Of a DNA stretch of 64,000 nt, positions 7,204 through 16,064 are shown in pieces (position 1 is the first letter of the stretch; the number at the start of each line of letters is the position of its first letter). The stretch comes from Clostridiales bacterium. Lineage in GTDB: Bacteria; Bacillota; Clostridia; Lachnospirales; Lachnospiraceae. The notes under the pieces are model-generated. The model did not search any database and was not told the DNA's origin. It was given only the letters and a program-made list of their open reading frames with translations. A program made the translations under genes and the position numbers. The stretch lies in assembly GCA_019424245.1 (NCBI GenBank), contig JAHYZV010000003.1, forward strand, positions 1 to 64,000. Direction: 5' to 3'.

Positions 7204-7695
7204 ATGGCAAACAATGAAAAAAAGGATGGCAATGTATTTGGCGGTGCTGTAAAGACAGCAGAGGTAAAGGCAGCAGAAGCTAAGACAACTGTTAAGAAGA
7301 CTGCTAAAAAAGCGGCAGCTAAGACAGAAACAGCCAAGAAGGCAGTTGAGACAGCAGCAGCTAAGGCTGAGACTAAGGTTGAAGCTAAAGTTGAAGAAGC
7401 TAAAGAGACTGTTAAGGAAGCAGCTAAGGCTACAACAAAGAAAGTGGCAGCTAAGAAGACAGCCGTTAGGACTACAGCTAAGAAGGCTGTTGCCAAGAAA
7501 GAAGTTAAGACTGAGACGTTTATCCAGTATAACGATGAGCAGACAGATATGGATGCTGTATTAAAGAGAGTTGAAGCTGACCTTAAGGCACAGAAAGTAG
7601 CAGCTAAGGATATTAAGTTATACATAAAGCCGCAGGATGGAGCATGCTATTATGTTGCTGATGGAAAGGTTGCAGGAAGAGTAGATTTATTCTAA
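7204..7695 (+). CDS. Lys/Ala-rich histone H1-like protein with C-terminal DUF6465-type domain
   Basis: This is a 163-aa protein. Residues about 15-105 are an Ala/Lys/Thr/Glu-rich repeat (KKTAKKAAAKTE, TTKKVAAKKTA) like eukaryotic H1 tails and bacterial nucleoid-associated tails. The last 55 residues form a compact domain beginning TETFIQYNDEQTDM and ending KVAGRVDLF, which I associate with DUF6465 of Lachnospiraceae. The chosen start follows AAGGAGG; an in-frame codon at 7168 overlaps the HPr-like gene and lacks a site. DNA or RNA binding is likely from composition but unproven. A strong terminator follows. Confidence 0.8.
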   Translation: MANNEKKDGNVFGGAVKTAEVKAAEAKTTVKKTAKKAAAKTETAKKAVETAAAKAETKVEAKVEEAKETVKEAAKATTKKVAAKKTAVRTTAKKAVAKKEVKTETFIQYNDEQTDMDAVLKRVEADLKAQKVAAKDIKLYIKPQDGACYYVADGKVAGRVDLF

Positions 7696-7717
7696 TTAAT
7701 AACAAGATTGATTTTGG

Positions 7718-7758
7718 AACGTCGTTTTGATGAGTGATTCATTGAAACGACGTTTTTT
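7718..7758 (+). terminator. Intrinsic terminator
   Basis: AACGTCGTTT (7718-7727) pairs with AAACGACGTT (7745-7754), followed by a T-run. It ends the HPr-like / Lys-Ala-rich unit. Confidence 0.9.
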
Positions 7759-7815
7759 ATTTATTATGTCATATGACAGATAGATTTTGTTTCGAATTTC
7801 CAGTAAAAATATACT

Positions 7816-7844
7816 TTGAAAAAATCTTAGAAATGTAATATAAT
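7816..7844 (+). promoter_or_regulatory. Promoter of the carD unit
   Basis: TTGAAA (7816-7821) and a consensus TATAAT (7839-7844) are separated by 17 bp. Confidence 0.75.
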
Positions 7845-7895
7845 ATTAATAATTGATACGGATTTAACGAAGAATTGGAAGGAAGTACGGAGAGC

Positions 7896-8393
7896 ATGTT
7901 TGAGATTGGTGATAAGGTAGTATACGGAGTTGTTGGAGTGTGCGAGGTTGAAAATATTGATACACCACCTATTAAGGGAATATCAGGGGATTATTATTTT
8001 CTTCAGCCGGTATTTGACAGCAAGGGAATTATATATTCACCCGTTGACAGCAACAAGGTTATGATAAGAAGCATTATGACTGTTAAGGAATGTGACAAGT
8101 TAAAGGAAAGAGCCAGAAATTGTAAGAAAGATGGAGAACTTTCAGAAAAGGTTACACCTATGCAGTATGATGAACATATGAAATCTCAGGATGCTTTAAA
8201 GCTTATGCATCTGATTCGTGCATTATATGTAATTAAGAACGAGAGAGCCAAGGATTTAAGAAAGATGAAGTCAGCAGACAGCAGGATGCTGCTTGCAGCA
8301 AGGAAGCTTTTGTATGGTGAATTTGCAGCTGTTTATAACAAGACTTTTGATGAAGTTGCTGAAGAGATGGATGCATTTTTATCAGTGGATTAA
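7896..8393 (+). CDS. CarD family transcription regulator
   Basis: CarD-family proteins bind the RNA polymerase beta subunit and upstream fork DNA and stabilise or destabilise open promoter complexes. This protein is 165 aa from the ATG at 7896. The N-terminal RNAP-interacting Tudor-like domain starts MFEIGDKVVYGVVGVCEV and contains FLQPVFDSKGIIYSPVDS. The C-terminal half is helical, with the pattern LLAARKLLYGEFA seen in the DNA-contacting helices. A TTG seven codons upstream is in frame, but the protein starting with MFEIGD fits the family better. It is the first gene after a consensus promoter and may be cotranscribed with the MATE gene. Confidence 0.85.
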   Translation: MFEIGDKVVYGVVGVCEVENIDTPPIKGISGDYYFLQPVFDSKGIIYSPVDSNKVMIRSIMTVKECDKLKERARNCKKDGELSEKVTPMQYDEHMKSQDALKLMHLIRALYVIKNERAKDLRKMKSADSRMLLAARKLLYGEFAAVYNKTFDEVAEEMDAFLSVD

Positions 8394-8428
8394 TTAGGTA
8401 GAATTAAGAACTATATAGGAATATTTGT

Positions 8429-9763
8429 ATGAAAGATTTAACTAAGGGAAGTATAACTAAGCTTATATTCTGGTTTGCATTACCGGTTTTTATAGGCTCG
8501 CTGCTTCAGATGACCTATAACCTTGTTGATACGAAGATTATAGGCTATGTATTAGGAGAAAGTTCACTTGCTGCGGTAGGTTCTACCAATTCAGTGAACA
8601 CCCTTGTTATAGGCTTTTTGCAGGGACTTACTAATGGGTTTGCTGTTATTGCTGCACAGTTCTTTGGGGCAGGAGATACAGTTAATTTTAAGAGGACAGT
8701 TGCAGGTTCGTTCAAATATGGAATTATGATATCAGCAGGTCTGACAGTGGTTGTGCTGATATTTTTACGACCTCTTCTGAAAGTCCTTAATACACCAGAT
8801 GATTTGTTAAAGGAAGCCTATGATTATATATTTATAATATTTGCAGGAATGACAGTACTCATGCTGTACAATGTCTGTGCAGCCCTGTTAAGGTCAATAG
8901 GAGATTCTTTTACTCCATTGATATTCTTAGGAATATCAGTTGTACTTAACATTGGAGGAGACTTATTTTTCCTTAAGGTTATACCTATGGGAGTAAGGGG
9001 AGCAGCGGTTGCAACGGTGCTTTCACAGTTTATTGCACTTATAGCCTGTCTTGTGTATTCACTTAAGAGATATGACATACTGTGGATTAGCAGGAAAGAT
9101 TTCAAGACTGATGCCAGTCTGTGTGGAAAACTTATGTCAACAGGCTGTTCCATGGGCTTTATGAGCAGTCTTGTATCAATTGGCTCTGTTACATTGCAGA
9201 GTGCAATCAATTCATTTGGACAGGATATAATTCTTGCCCATACTACTGCAAGAAGATTATCAGAGCTTTTCATGATGATGTTCGGTGTGCTGGGAACTAC
9301 GATGGCAACCTTCTGTGGGCAGAATCTTGGTGCAGGAAAGTATGAAAGAATAAGAAAAGGCATATTAACTTCTATCCTTATGGGATGGGTATGGTGTGTG
9401 TTATGTATCATCACATCATATACGGTAGTGCCGACATTTGTAAAAATGCTTATAAGTTCGGACAACAGAAAAGTAATAGATACAGCAACGCTGTATTTAA
9501 GAGTTGATTCACTGCTTTATTTTGTGACAGCAATGATAACTATTATAAGAAATTCACTGCAGGGAATAGGAGACAGGCTTACTCCTATTATATCAAGTGG
9601 GATTGAACTTGCCGGAAAGGTTGTTATAACATTTACACTTGTTCCTTTCATGGGATACTGGGGAGTTATTGTTTCAGAACCTATTGTATGGGTGCTTATG
9701 GTAATTCCGCTTATCGTACAGTTAATAAAGAATCCGGCATTTGCCAGAGGAAAGAATAAATAA
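8429..9763 (+). CDS. MATE family efflux transporter
   Basis: This 444-aa, 12-helix protein belongs to the multidrug and toxic compound extrusion family, which exports cationic compounds in exchange for Na+ or H+. The N-terminus (SITKLIFWFALPVFIGSL) and the duplicated six-helix halves are typical, as are the QFFGAGD and GQNLGAGKYERIRKG motifs after the second helix of each half. It starts 36 nt after carD with AGGAATA upstream and probably shares its transcript. The substrate cannot be told from sequence. Confidence 0.9.
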   Translation: MKDLTKGSITKLIFWFALPVFIGSLLQMTYNLVDTKIIGYVLGESSLAAVGSTNSVNTLVIGFLQGLTNGFAVIAAQFFGAGDTVNFKRTVAGSFKYGIMISAGLTVVVLIFLRPLLKVLNTPDDLLKEAYDYIFIIFAGMTVLMLYNVCAALLRSIGDSFTPLIFLGISVVLNIGGDLFFLKVIPMGVRGAAVATVLSQFIALIACLVYSLKRYDILWISRKDFKTDASLCGKLMSTGCSMGFMSSLVSIGSVTLQSAINSFGQDIILAHTTARRLSELFMMMFGVLGTTMATFCGQNLGAGKYERIRKGILTSILMGWVWCVLCIITSYTVVPTFVKMLISSDNRKVIDTATLYLRVDSLLYFVTAMITIIRNSLQGIGDRLTPIISSGIELAGKVVITFTLVPFMGYWGVIVSEPIVWVLMVIPLIVQLIKNPAFARGKNK

Positions 9764-9776
9764 CGGAGGATGATTT

Positions 9777-12545
9777 ATGGCAAAGAATACTAAGAATGTT
9801 GAATTTAAGAATCCACATCCTGAGCTTCCTGTAAGGAAACCAATCCTTAAACTTGGAAAGATGGTTACTGACAGGGCAGCAATAAAGCTGGGACTGGAGA
9901 AGCTCACAGCAGATGACCCTGAATATTGGGGACTTGCAGCAATCTGTACTGATGAGATGGCTGAGGTTGCATTAAAGATGGGAGTGCGTAAGCCAAAGAC
10001 ACTTCCTGAACTTGTTAAGATTACAGGTATGGATGAGAAGTATCTTGAGGAACTTCTTAATAAGATGGCTTTTAATGGCGTAATTGAGTATAACTGGGAG
10101 AATCCAAAGCACGAGAAACAGTATGTGCTTCCTATGTTTGTTCCGGGAAGTGCGGAATTTGCCAATATGAATGATACTGTCTTAGGGGAACATCCTGAGA
10201 TGGGAAGATTCTTTGAGCGAATGAGCCGTATTCCACTTGAGGGACTTACACATATGGTTCCACCAGGAGGTGCTGGTGTTGGTATGCATGTCATTCCTGT
10301 ACAGAAGGAAGTTGATATGTGTAATGAAGCCATTTCGCTTGAGAAGATTTCATACTGGCTTGATAAATACGAGGGCAAATATGCAGCAAGCCCATGTTCA
10401 TGCCGTAAATCAAGAAAGACATTTGACGAGGGATGTGCAGATGATCCTGCTGACTGGTGCGTTGCTGTAGGTGATATGGCTGATTATGTCGTTGAGACTG
10501 GCAAAGGCGGAAGATACATCACTAAGGAAGAAGCGCTTGAGATTTTCAAGAAGGCAGAGGATAATGGATTTGTTCACCAGATAACTAATATTGATGGTGA
10601 AGATAAGATATTTGCTATATGTAACTGTAATGTTAATGTCTGTTATGCGCTCAGGACATCACAGCTTTTCAATACTCCTAATATGTCACGTTCAGCATAT
10701 GTTGCACATGTCAACAAGCAGAACTGTGTTGCATGTGGACGCTGTGTTGAATACTGTCCTGCAGGTGCATTGTCTCTTGGACAGAAGCTTTGCAGAAAGG
10801 ACGGCTCAGAGGTTACATATCCTAAGATGCCGCTTCCTTCGGAACAGAAGTGGGGCAGACACATGTGGTCAGAGGACTACAGGGACAAGAACAGAATCAA
10901 TACACATGAGTCAGGAACAGCTCCATGTAAGACAGCCTGTCCAGCCCACATTGCTGTACAGGGCTATTTAAAGATGGCTGCACAGGGAAGATACCAGGAT
11001 GCACTTGCTCTTATCAAGAAGAACAATCCACTTCCTGCAATATGTGGTTATGTCTGTAACAGGCGTTGTGAAGACGCATGTACAAGGGGAACTATTGATG
11101 AGTCAATTGCTATTGATGAAGTTAAGAAATATATCGCAATGTTAGATATTAATGCAAAAACAAGATATGTTCCTGAAAAGGTTGTTCCTGCAACTAAGGG
11201 ATATTTTGACGAGAAGGTTGCGATTATCGGTGCAGGTCCGGCTGGTATTTCATGTGCATATTACCTTGCAGAGAAAGGCTATACTAATGTGACTGTATTC
11301 GAGAAGAATAAGGAACCAGGCGGTATGGTTGTATATGGTATTCCTTCATTTGTTATGGAGAAGAATATTGTACAGGCAGAGATAGATGTATTACGGGCTA
11401 TGGGTGTTGAGATAAAATGTGGTGTTGAAGTAGGTAAGGATATCACAATCGCACAGCTTCGCGAACAGGGCTATAAAGCGTTTTATGTTGCAGTTGGATG
11501 TCAGGGCGGTAGAAAGACTGGCGTTGCCGGAGAAGATGCTAAGGGAGTTATGACTGGTGTTGAGCTTCTCCATATTACAACTGATGATGAAAGCTATAAG
11601 CTTACAGGTGACACAGTAGTCATTGGTGGTGGTAATGTTGCCATTGATGTATCCAGAACAGCAATACGCTGCGGTTCACCTAAGGTTTCACAGGTATCTC
11701 TTGAGACAAGAGACATTATGCCAGCACTTCCAGAAGAAATTGAGACTGCTGAATCAGAAGGTATCAATATTATTGGTGGCTGGGGACCTAAAGAAATCCT
11801 TACAGAAGATGGCAAGGTTACAGGCATCGTATTTAAGAAATGTACTTCTGTTAAGGATGCTGATGGAAGATTCAATCCACAGTACGATGAGAATGAGACT
11901 ATGACAATAGAATGCAGCAATGTGATAATGTCTGTCGGACAGGCAATTGAATGGGGCAGCCTTCTTGAGGGTACTAAGGTTGAATTCTGGCATGGTAATT
12001 ATCCTGTTGCTGACAAGGTTACATATCAGACAGCAGAGCCGGATATCTTTGTCGGTGGTGATGTATATACAGGTCCTAAATTTGCTATTGATGCTATTGC
12101 GGCAGGTAAGCAGGGGGCTATATCTATTCACAGATATGTACAGCCACACAGCTCACTTACAATAGGCAGGGATCCTAACTATTATGTTGAACTTGATAAG
12201 GATGATTACAGCGTTGAGAAGTATGACAATACAGGCCGTCAGCGCCCAGCTAAGAAGTCAGGAGTTGATAAGCTGTCATTCAGAAGTGATGCAGGTGTAT
12301 TCACAGAGGAACAGGTTAAGAAAGAAACTGCAAGATGCTTGGGCTGTGGTGCAACAATCGTTGATGAGAACCAGTGCGTAGGCTGTGGTATCTGTACAAC
12401 AAAGTGTGAGTTTGATGCTATACATCTTCAGAGAGACTTGCCAGAGTGCTCTACAATGAGAAGAAGTGAGGATAAGCTTAAGTACATTCTTCCATATGGT
12501 GCAAAGCAGGCAATCAAGATTAAATTCAAAAAGAAAAAGGACTAA
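9777..12545 (+). CDS. Multi-domain iron-sulfur/FAD oxidoreductase (GltD-like, NAD(P)H-dependent)
   Basis: This is a 922-aa flavin/Fe-S protein. Residues about 1-300 contain a winged-helix-like segment and unusual cysteine clusters (CSCRKS, then CNCNVNVC). Next comes a ferredoxin motif CVACGRCVEYCPAGA, then the GltD-type dicluster domain (CKTACP, CGYVCNRRCEDAC). FAD-binding GAGPAGISCAYYLAEKG and NADPH-binding GGGNVAIDVSRTA follow, and a C-terminal ferredoxin CVGCGICTTKC closes it. Electrons probably flow between NAD(P)H, FAD and several 4Fe-4S centres, as in glutamate synthase small subunits and NfnB-type enzymes. The physiological acceptor is unknown. No glutamate synthase large subunit is near. 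It is followed after 5 nt by hypA. Confidence 0.85.
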   Translation: MAKNTKNVEFKNPHPELPVRKPILKLGKMVTDRAAIKLGLEKLTADDPEYWGLAAICTDEMAEVALKMGVRKPKTLPELVKITGMDEKYLEELLNKMAFNGVIEYNWENPKHEKQYVLPMFVPGSAEFANMNDTVLGEHPEMGRFFERMSRIPLEGLTHMVPPGGAGVGMHVIPVQKEVDMCNEAISLEKISYWLDKYEGKYAASPCSCRKSRKTFDEGCADDPADWCVAVGDMADYVVETGKGGRYITKEEALEIFKKAEDNGFVHQITNIDGEDKIFAICNCNVNVCYALRTSQLFNTPNMSRSAYVAHVNKQNCVACGRCVEYCPAGALSLGQKLCRKDGSEVTYPKMPLPSEQKWGRHMWSEDYRDKNRINTHESGTAPCKTACPAHIAVQGYLKMAAQGRYQDALALIKKNNPLPAICGYVCNRRCEDACTRGTIDESIAIDEVKKYIAMLDINAKTRYVPEKVVPATKGYFDEKVAIIGAGPAGISCAYYLAEKGYTNVTVFEKNKEPGGMVVYGIPSFVMEKNIVQAEIDVLRAMGVEIKCGVEVGKDITIAQLREQGYKAFYVAVGCQGGRKTGVAGEDAKGVMTGVELLHITTDDESYKLTGDTVVIGGGNVAIDVSRTAIRCGSPKVSQVSLETRDIMPALPEEIETAESEGINIIGGWGPKEILTEDGKVTGIVFKKCTSVKDADGRFNPQYDENETMTIECSNVIMSVGQAIEWGSLLEGTKVEFWHGNYPVADKVTYQTAEPDIFVGGDVYTGPKFAIDAIAAGKQGAISIHRYVQPHSSLTIGRDPNYYVELDKDDYSVEKYDNTGRQRPAKKSGVDKLSFRSDAGVFTEEQVKKETARCLGCGATIVDENQCVGCGICTTKCEFDAIHLQRDLPECSTMRRSEDKLKYILPYGAKQAIKIKFKKKKD

Positions 12546-12550
12546 AATGT

Positions 12551-12898
12551 ATGCATGAATTAGGCGTAGTATTTCACATAATAGATGACCTCAAAGCAGT
12601 AGCTTCAGATAATGATGTTTCAAGCATATCTAAAGTTACAATTGAGCTTGGCGAAGTATCAGGAGTTGTAGAAGAATATCTTACAGACTGCTGGAAGTGG
12701 GCTTGCAAGAAAGAAGAACTTGTAAAGGACTGTGAGATGGAAGTCGAGATAATCCCGGGTATAACTTACTGCGAGGACTGCGGGGAAACTTATGAGACTG
12801 TGAAATACGCCAAAGTCTGTCCGAATTGTGGCAGTAAGCACACATATCTTATTCAGGGCAATGAATTTAATATTAAGCAGATTGAAGTTCCTGAATAA
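12551..12898 (+). CDS. hypA: HypA family nickel metallochaperone
   Basis: HypA delivers nickel during [NiFe]-hydrogenase (and in some bacteria urease) maturation. The 115-aa protein starts MHELGVV, keeping the Met-His-Glu nickel-binding N-terminus, and has the zinc site as two CxxC pairs (CEDCG and CPNCG). The MHE start decides between two nearby ATGs. It lies 5 nt after the large oxidoreductase gene and must be cotranscribed with it. No hydrogenase subunit or hypB-F gene is in the window, so the pairing with a GltD-like enzyme is notable. Confidence 0.9.
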   Translation: MHELGVVFHIIDDLKAVASDNDVSSISKVTIELGEVSGVVEEYLTDCWKWACKKEELVKDCEMEVEIIPGITYCEDCGETYETVKYAKVCPNCGSKHTYLIQGNEFNIKQIEVPE

Positions 12899-12903
12899 AA
12901 TGC

Positions 12904-12932
12904 TTGCATTTTTTTCTGTCAGATATTAAGAT
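12904..12932 (+). promoter_or_regulatory. Promoter of the valS T-box leader
   Basis: TTGCAT (12904-12909) and TAAGAT (12927-12932) are separated by 17 bp. An AAAATG-CTTG-CATTTT hairpin with a T-run overlaps the -35 element and may end hypA transcription. Confidence 0.5.
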
Positions 12933-12939
12933 AGAAAAG

Positions 12940-13209
12940 AATTTTATATTTAAAGGCATTGAAAAAGAGGAGTACATATCCTTATCCGACAGAGAGAACC
13001 GTTCACTGGCTGGAAGATGGTTCAGGTAATAATGATATGGAAGGTAGCTTTGGAGCTGCATGGCTGAACGGTTGATTTAAGTAGGCTGTGACGTATTCCG
13101 CGTTAAGGAGTAATGAGGATTATCACAAGATAATTAAACAAAGGTGGTACCGCGTTAATAAGTTTATTTACGCCCTTTGCAGAGTATATGCCCTGCAAAG
13201 GGCTTTTTT
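12940..13209 (+). promoter_or_regulatory. Valine T-box riboswitch upstream of valS
   Basis: The T-box motif AAAGGTGGTACCGCG lies at 13140-13154, followed by a perfect 11-bp terminator stem and T-run. The stem I context GGAAGGTAGC places a GUA valine codon at 13044-13046 as the likely specifier, consistent with the valyl-tRNA synthetase downstream. The AGAGAG bulge region is at about 12991-12996. Uncharged tRNA-Val should promote readthrough. Confidence 0.93.
13172..13209 (+). terminator. Regulated intrinsic terminator of the valS T-box
   Basis: GCCCTTTGCAG (13172-13182) pairs with CTGCAAAGGGC (13193-13203), followed by six T. Confidence 0.92.
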
Positions 13210-13375
13210 GCGCGAACAGCGATGGAGAGAAGTCATGGAAAGTTCGCAGTCGTGCTTGCACGAACTGAGAACTTTGTATGGGTTCTCAAGGAGCACCGCG
13301 ACAATGCCAGAATGAAATTCTGGCATATGAGCTGCGAGCGCATAATTGGGAAAGAACCCGGAATGCAATATTAAA
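13210..13375 (+). other. Structured leader segment between the valS T-box and valS
   Basis: Four local pairings are visible. GCGAAC near 13212 pairs with GTTCGC near 13244. CGTG-CTTG-CACG lies near 13252-13263. GAGAAC pairs with GGTTCTC near 13268-13290. A perfect ATGCCAGAAT-GAA-ATTCTGGCAT hairpin lies at about 13304-13327. The last is followed by TATGAGCTGCGAGCGC, which resembles ATGACGAGCGC after the hairpins of the trp leader repeats. I see no convincing coding function, although an open frame in the valS phase runs through it. Confidence 0.55.
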
Positions 13376-13388
13376 AAGGAGATTAATA

Positions 13389-16040
13389 ATGAGCAAGGAA
13401 TTGGAAAAGAATTATAATCCGTCTGAAATCGAAGACAGATTATATCACAAGTGGCTTGAAAAGAAGTATTTTCATGCAGAAGTAAACAGAGATAAGAAAC
13501 CATTTACTATTGTTATGCCACCACCTAATATTACAGGTAAGCTGCATATGGGTCATGCACTTGATAACACTATGCAGGATATTATCATCAGATTCAAGAG
13601 AATGCAGGGTTATGAAGCTCTCTGGATTCCTGGAACTGACCATGCTTCAATCTCAACTGAGGTTAAGGTTACTAATGCTCTTAAGGAAGAAGGAATTGAC
13701 AAGCATGAGCTTGGAAGAGAGGGCTTCTTAAAGAGAACATGGGAATGGAAGAAGGAATATGGTGGAACTATCACAAGCCAGTTAAAGAAGATTGGTTCTT
13801 CATGTGACTGGGACAGAGAGAGATTCACTATGGATGAAGGCTGTTCTAAGGCTGTTCAGGAAGTATTTATAAAGCTCTACGAGAAAGGACTTATATACAA
13901 GGGCTCAAGAATTGTTAACTGGTGTCCGGTATGTAATACTTCTATATCAGATGCAGAGGTTGAGCATGAGGAGCAGGCAGGACATTTCTGGCATATCAAC
14001 TATCCTGTAGTTGGAGAGCCGGGAAGATTTGTTGAGATTGCAACAACAAGACCAGAAACATTACTTGGAGATTCAGCTCTGGCTGTTAACCCTGATGATG
14101 AAAGATACACAGACCTTGTTGGAAAGGAAGTTGAACTTCCTCTTACAGACAGAACAATACCTATTATTGCTGACCCATATGTTGATAAGGAATTCGGAAC
14201 AGGTGTAGTTAAGATTACTCCTGCACATGACCCTAACGATTTCGAGGTTGGTAAGAGACATAATTTACCAGAGATTAACATTTTAAATGATGATGCTACA
14301 ATTAATAATCTTGGCGGCAAGTATGCAGGCATGGACAGATATGAAGCAAGAAAGGCTATGGTAGCTGACCTTGATGCACTTGGACTTTTAGTAAGAGTTG
14401 AAGACCATACACACAATGTTGGTACTCATGACAGATGTAAGACAACTGTTGAGCCAATGATTAAGCAGCAGTGGTTCGTTAAGATGGACGAGCTTATCAA
14501 GCCTGCTGTTGAAGGCGTTAAGAATGGTGATATTGAACTTATCCCAGCTTCTATGGATAAGACATATTACAACTGGACAGATAATATCAGAGACTGGTGT
14601 ATTTCAAGACAGCTCTGGTGGGGACACAGAATTCCTGCATACTACTGCAAAGATTGTGGAGAAATGACTGTTTCAAGAGATAAGGTATGCACATGCCCTA
14701 AGTGTGGAAGTACTAATGTTGAACAGGATCCAGATACACTTGATACATGGTTCTCATCAGCATTGTGGCCATTCTCAACACTTGGCTGGCCAGACAAGAC
14801 TCCTGAGCTTGATTACTTCTATCCTACAGATGTGCTTGTAACAGGATATGATATTATATTCTTCTGGGTAATCAGAATGATATTCTCAGGCTATGAGCAT
14901 ATGGGCAGGAAGCCATTTGGCAAGGTATTATTCCACGGTCTTGTAAGAGATGATCAGGGAAGAAAGATGAGTAAGTCATTAGGAAATGGTATTGATCCTC
15001 TTGAGGTTATTGATAAATATGGTGCAGATGCATTAAGATATACTCTTATCACTGGAAATGCGCCTGGTAACGATATGCGTTTCTACTGGTCAAGAGTTGA
15101 AGCAAGCCGTAACTTTGCTAATAAGGTATGGAATGCTTCAAGATTTATCATGATGAATGACCCTGATAACAAGATTAAGGCTACAGATGAAAGACCTGCT
15201 AACTTAACTGATGCTGATAAGTGGATTCTTTCTAAGATGAATGGACTTATCAAGGAAGTTACAGATAACATGGAAAAATACGAACTCGGTATCGCTGTTG
15301 CCAAGCTTAATGACTTCATCTGGGAAGAATTCTGTGACTGGTATATTGAGATGGTTAAGCCAAGACTTTACAATGATGCAGACGAGACAAAGACAGCAGC
15401 TATCTGGACATTAAAGACTGTTCTTATAGATGCACTTAAGCTGCTTCACCCATATATGCCATTCATTACAGAAGAAATATTCTGCAATATTCAGGATGAG
15501 GAAGAGTCAATCATGATTTCTTCATGGCCTGTATATGATGAAGCTGATAATTTCGCAGCAGAGGAGAAGGCTATTGAGACAATCAAGGAAGCTGTACGTA
15601 ACATAAGAAATCTTCGTGCAGATATGAATGTTGCTCCTAGCCGTAAGGCACTTGTATATGTTGTTACAGCAAGTGAAGATGTTAAGAACATATTTAACAA
15701 TTCACTTGGCTTCTTTGGAACACTTGCATATGCAAGCGAGGTTAAGGTTCAGGCTGACAAGGCTGGAATACCAGAGGATGCTGTTTCAACAGTTATACCG
15801 GATGCTGTTATCTATATTCCTTTCGCAGAGCTTGTTGATATCGACAAGGAAATAGAGAGACTTAAGAAAGAGGAAGGCAGATTACAGGGAGAAATCAAGA
15901 GATGTAACGGAATGCTTAACAATGAGAGGTTTACATCAAAAGCTCCTCAGGCAAAGATTGACGAAGAGAAGGCAAAGCTGGTAAAATATACACAGATGCT
16001 TGAGCAGGTAACTGAGCGTCTTGCAACACTTTCTAAGTAG
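13389..16040 (+). CDS. valS: Valyl-tRNA synthetase
   Basis: ValS is a class Ia synthetase that charges tRNA-Val, with an editing domain against threonine. It is 883 aa. The HIGH signature appears as KLHMGHAL near residue 50 and KMSKS as RKMSKSLGNGIDPLEV. The editing (CP1) domain lies between, with TTRPETLLGD and a GTHDRC-type element. The C-terminal anticodon-binding domain is followed by a coiled-coil arm (IDKEIERLKKEEGRL...). The ATG at 13389 follows AAAAAGGAG; the reading frame extends upstream into the leader but without a credible start. Controlled by the valine T-box. Confidence 0.97.
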   Translation: MSKELEKNYNPSEIEDRLYHKWLEKKYFHAEVNRDKKPFTIVMPPPNITGKLHMGHALDNTMQDIIIRFKRMQGYEALWIPGTDHASISTEVKVTNALKEEGIDKHELGREGFLKRTWEWKKEYGGTITSQLKKIGSSCDWDRERFTMDEGCSKAVQEVFIKLYEKGLIYKGSRIVNWCPVCNTSISDAEVEHEEQAGHFWHINYPVVGEPGRFVEIATTRPETLLGDSALAVNPDDERYTDLVGKEVELPLTDRTIPIIADPYVDKEFGTGVVKITPAHDPNDFEVGKRHNLPEINILNDDATINNLGGKYAGMDRYEARKAMVADLDALGLLVRVEDHTHNVGTHDRCKTTVEPMIKQQWFVKMDELIKPAVEGVKNGDIELIPASMDKTYYNWTDNIRDWCISRQLWWGHRIPAYYCKDCGEMTVSRDKVCTCPKCGSTNVEQDPDTLDTWFSSALWPFSTLGWPDKTPELDYFYPTDVLVTGYDIIFFWVIRMIFSGYEHMGRKPFGKVLFHGLVRDDQGRKMSKSLGNGIDPLEVIDKYGADALRYTLITGNAPGNDMRFYWSRVEASRNFANKVWNASRFIMMNDPDNKIKATDERPANLTDADKWILSKMNGLIKEVTDNMEKYELGIAVAKLNDFIWEEFCDWYIEMVKPRLYNDADETKTAAIWTLKTVLIDALKLLHPYMPFITEEIFCNIQDEEESIMISSWPVYDEADNFAAEEKAIETIKEAVRNIRNLRADMNVAPSRKALVYVVTASEDVKNIFNNSLGFFGTLAYASEVKVQADKAGIPEDAVSTVIPDAVIYIPFAELVDIDKEIERLKKEEGRLQGEIKRCNGMLNNERFTSKAPQAKIDEEKAKLVKYTQMLEQVTERLATLSK

Positions 16041-16064
16041 TTTTCACGGATAAGGAGAATAATT

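Noticed and set aside
7113..7625. Long reverse ORF opposite the Lys/Ala-rich gene
   Set aside because: It is the antisense of a low-complexity repeat, giving Ala/Ser/Thr/Val-rich translation without ribosome site or homology pattern.
10643..12381. Several ORFs in other frames across the large oxidoreductase
   Set aside because: They are shadows of the 922-aa gene; they show no ribosome sites or family motifs.
13278..13388. N-terminal extension of ValS into the leader
   Set aside because: The extra 37 residues translate structured leader hairpins and lack a ribosome site; the ATG at 13389 has a strong one and starts the family homology.
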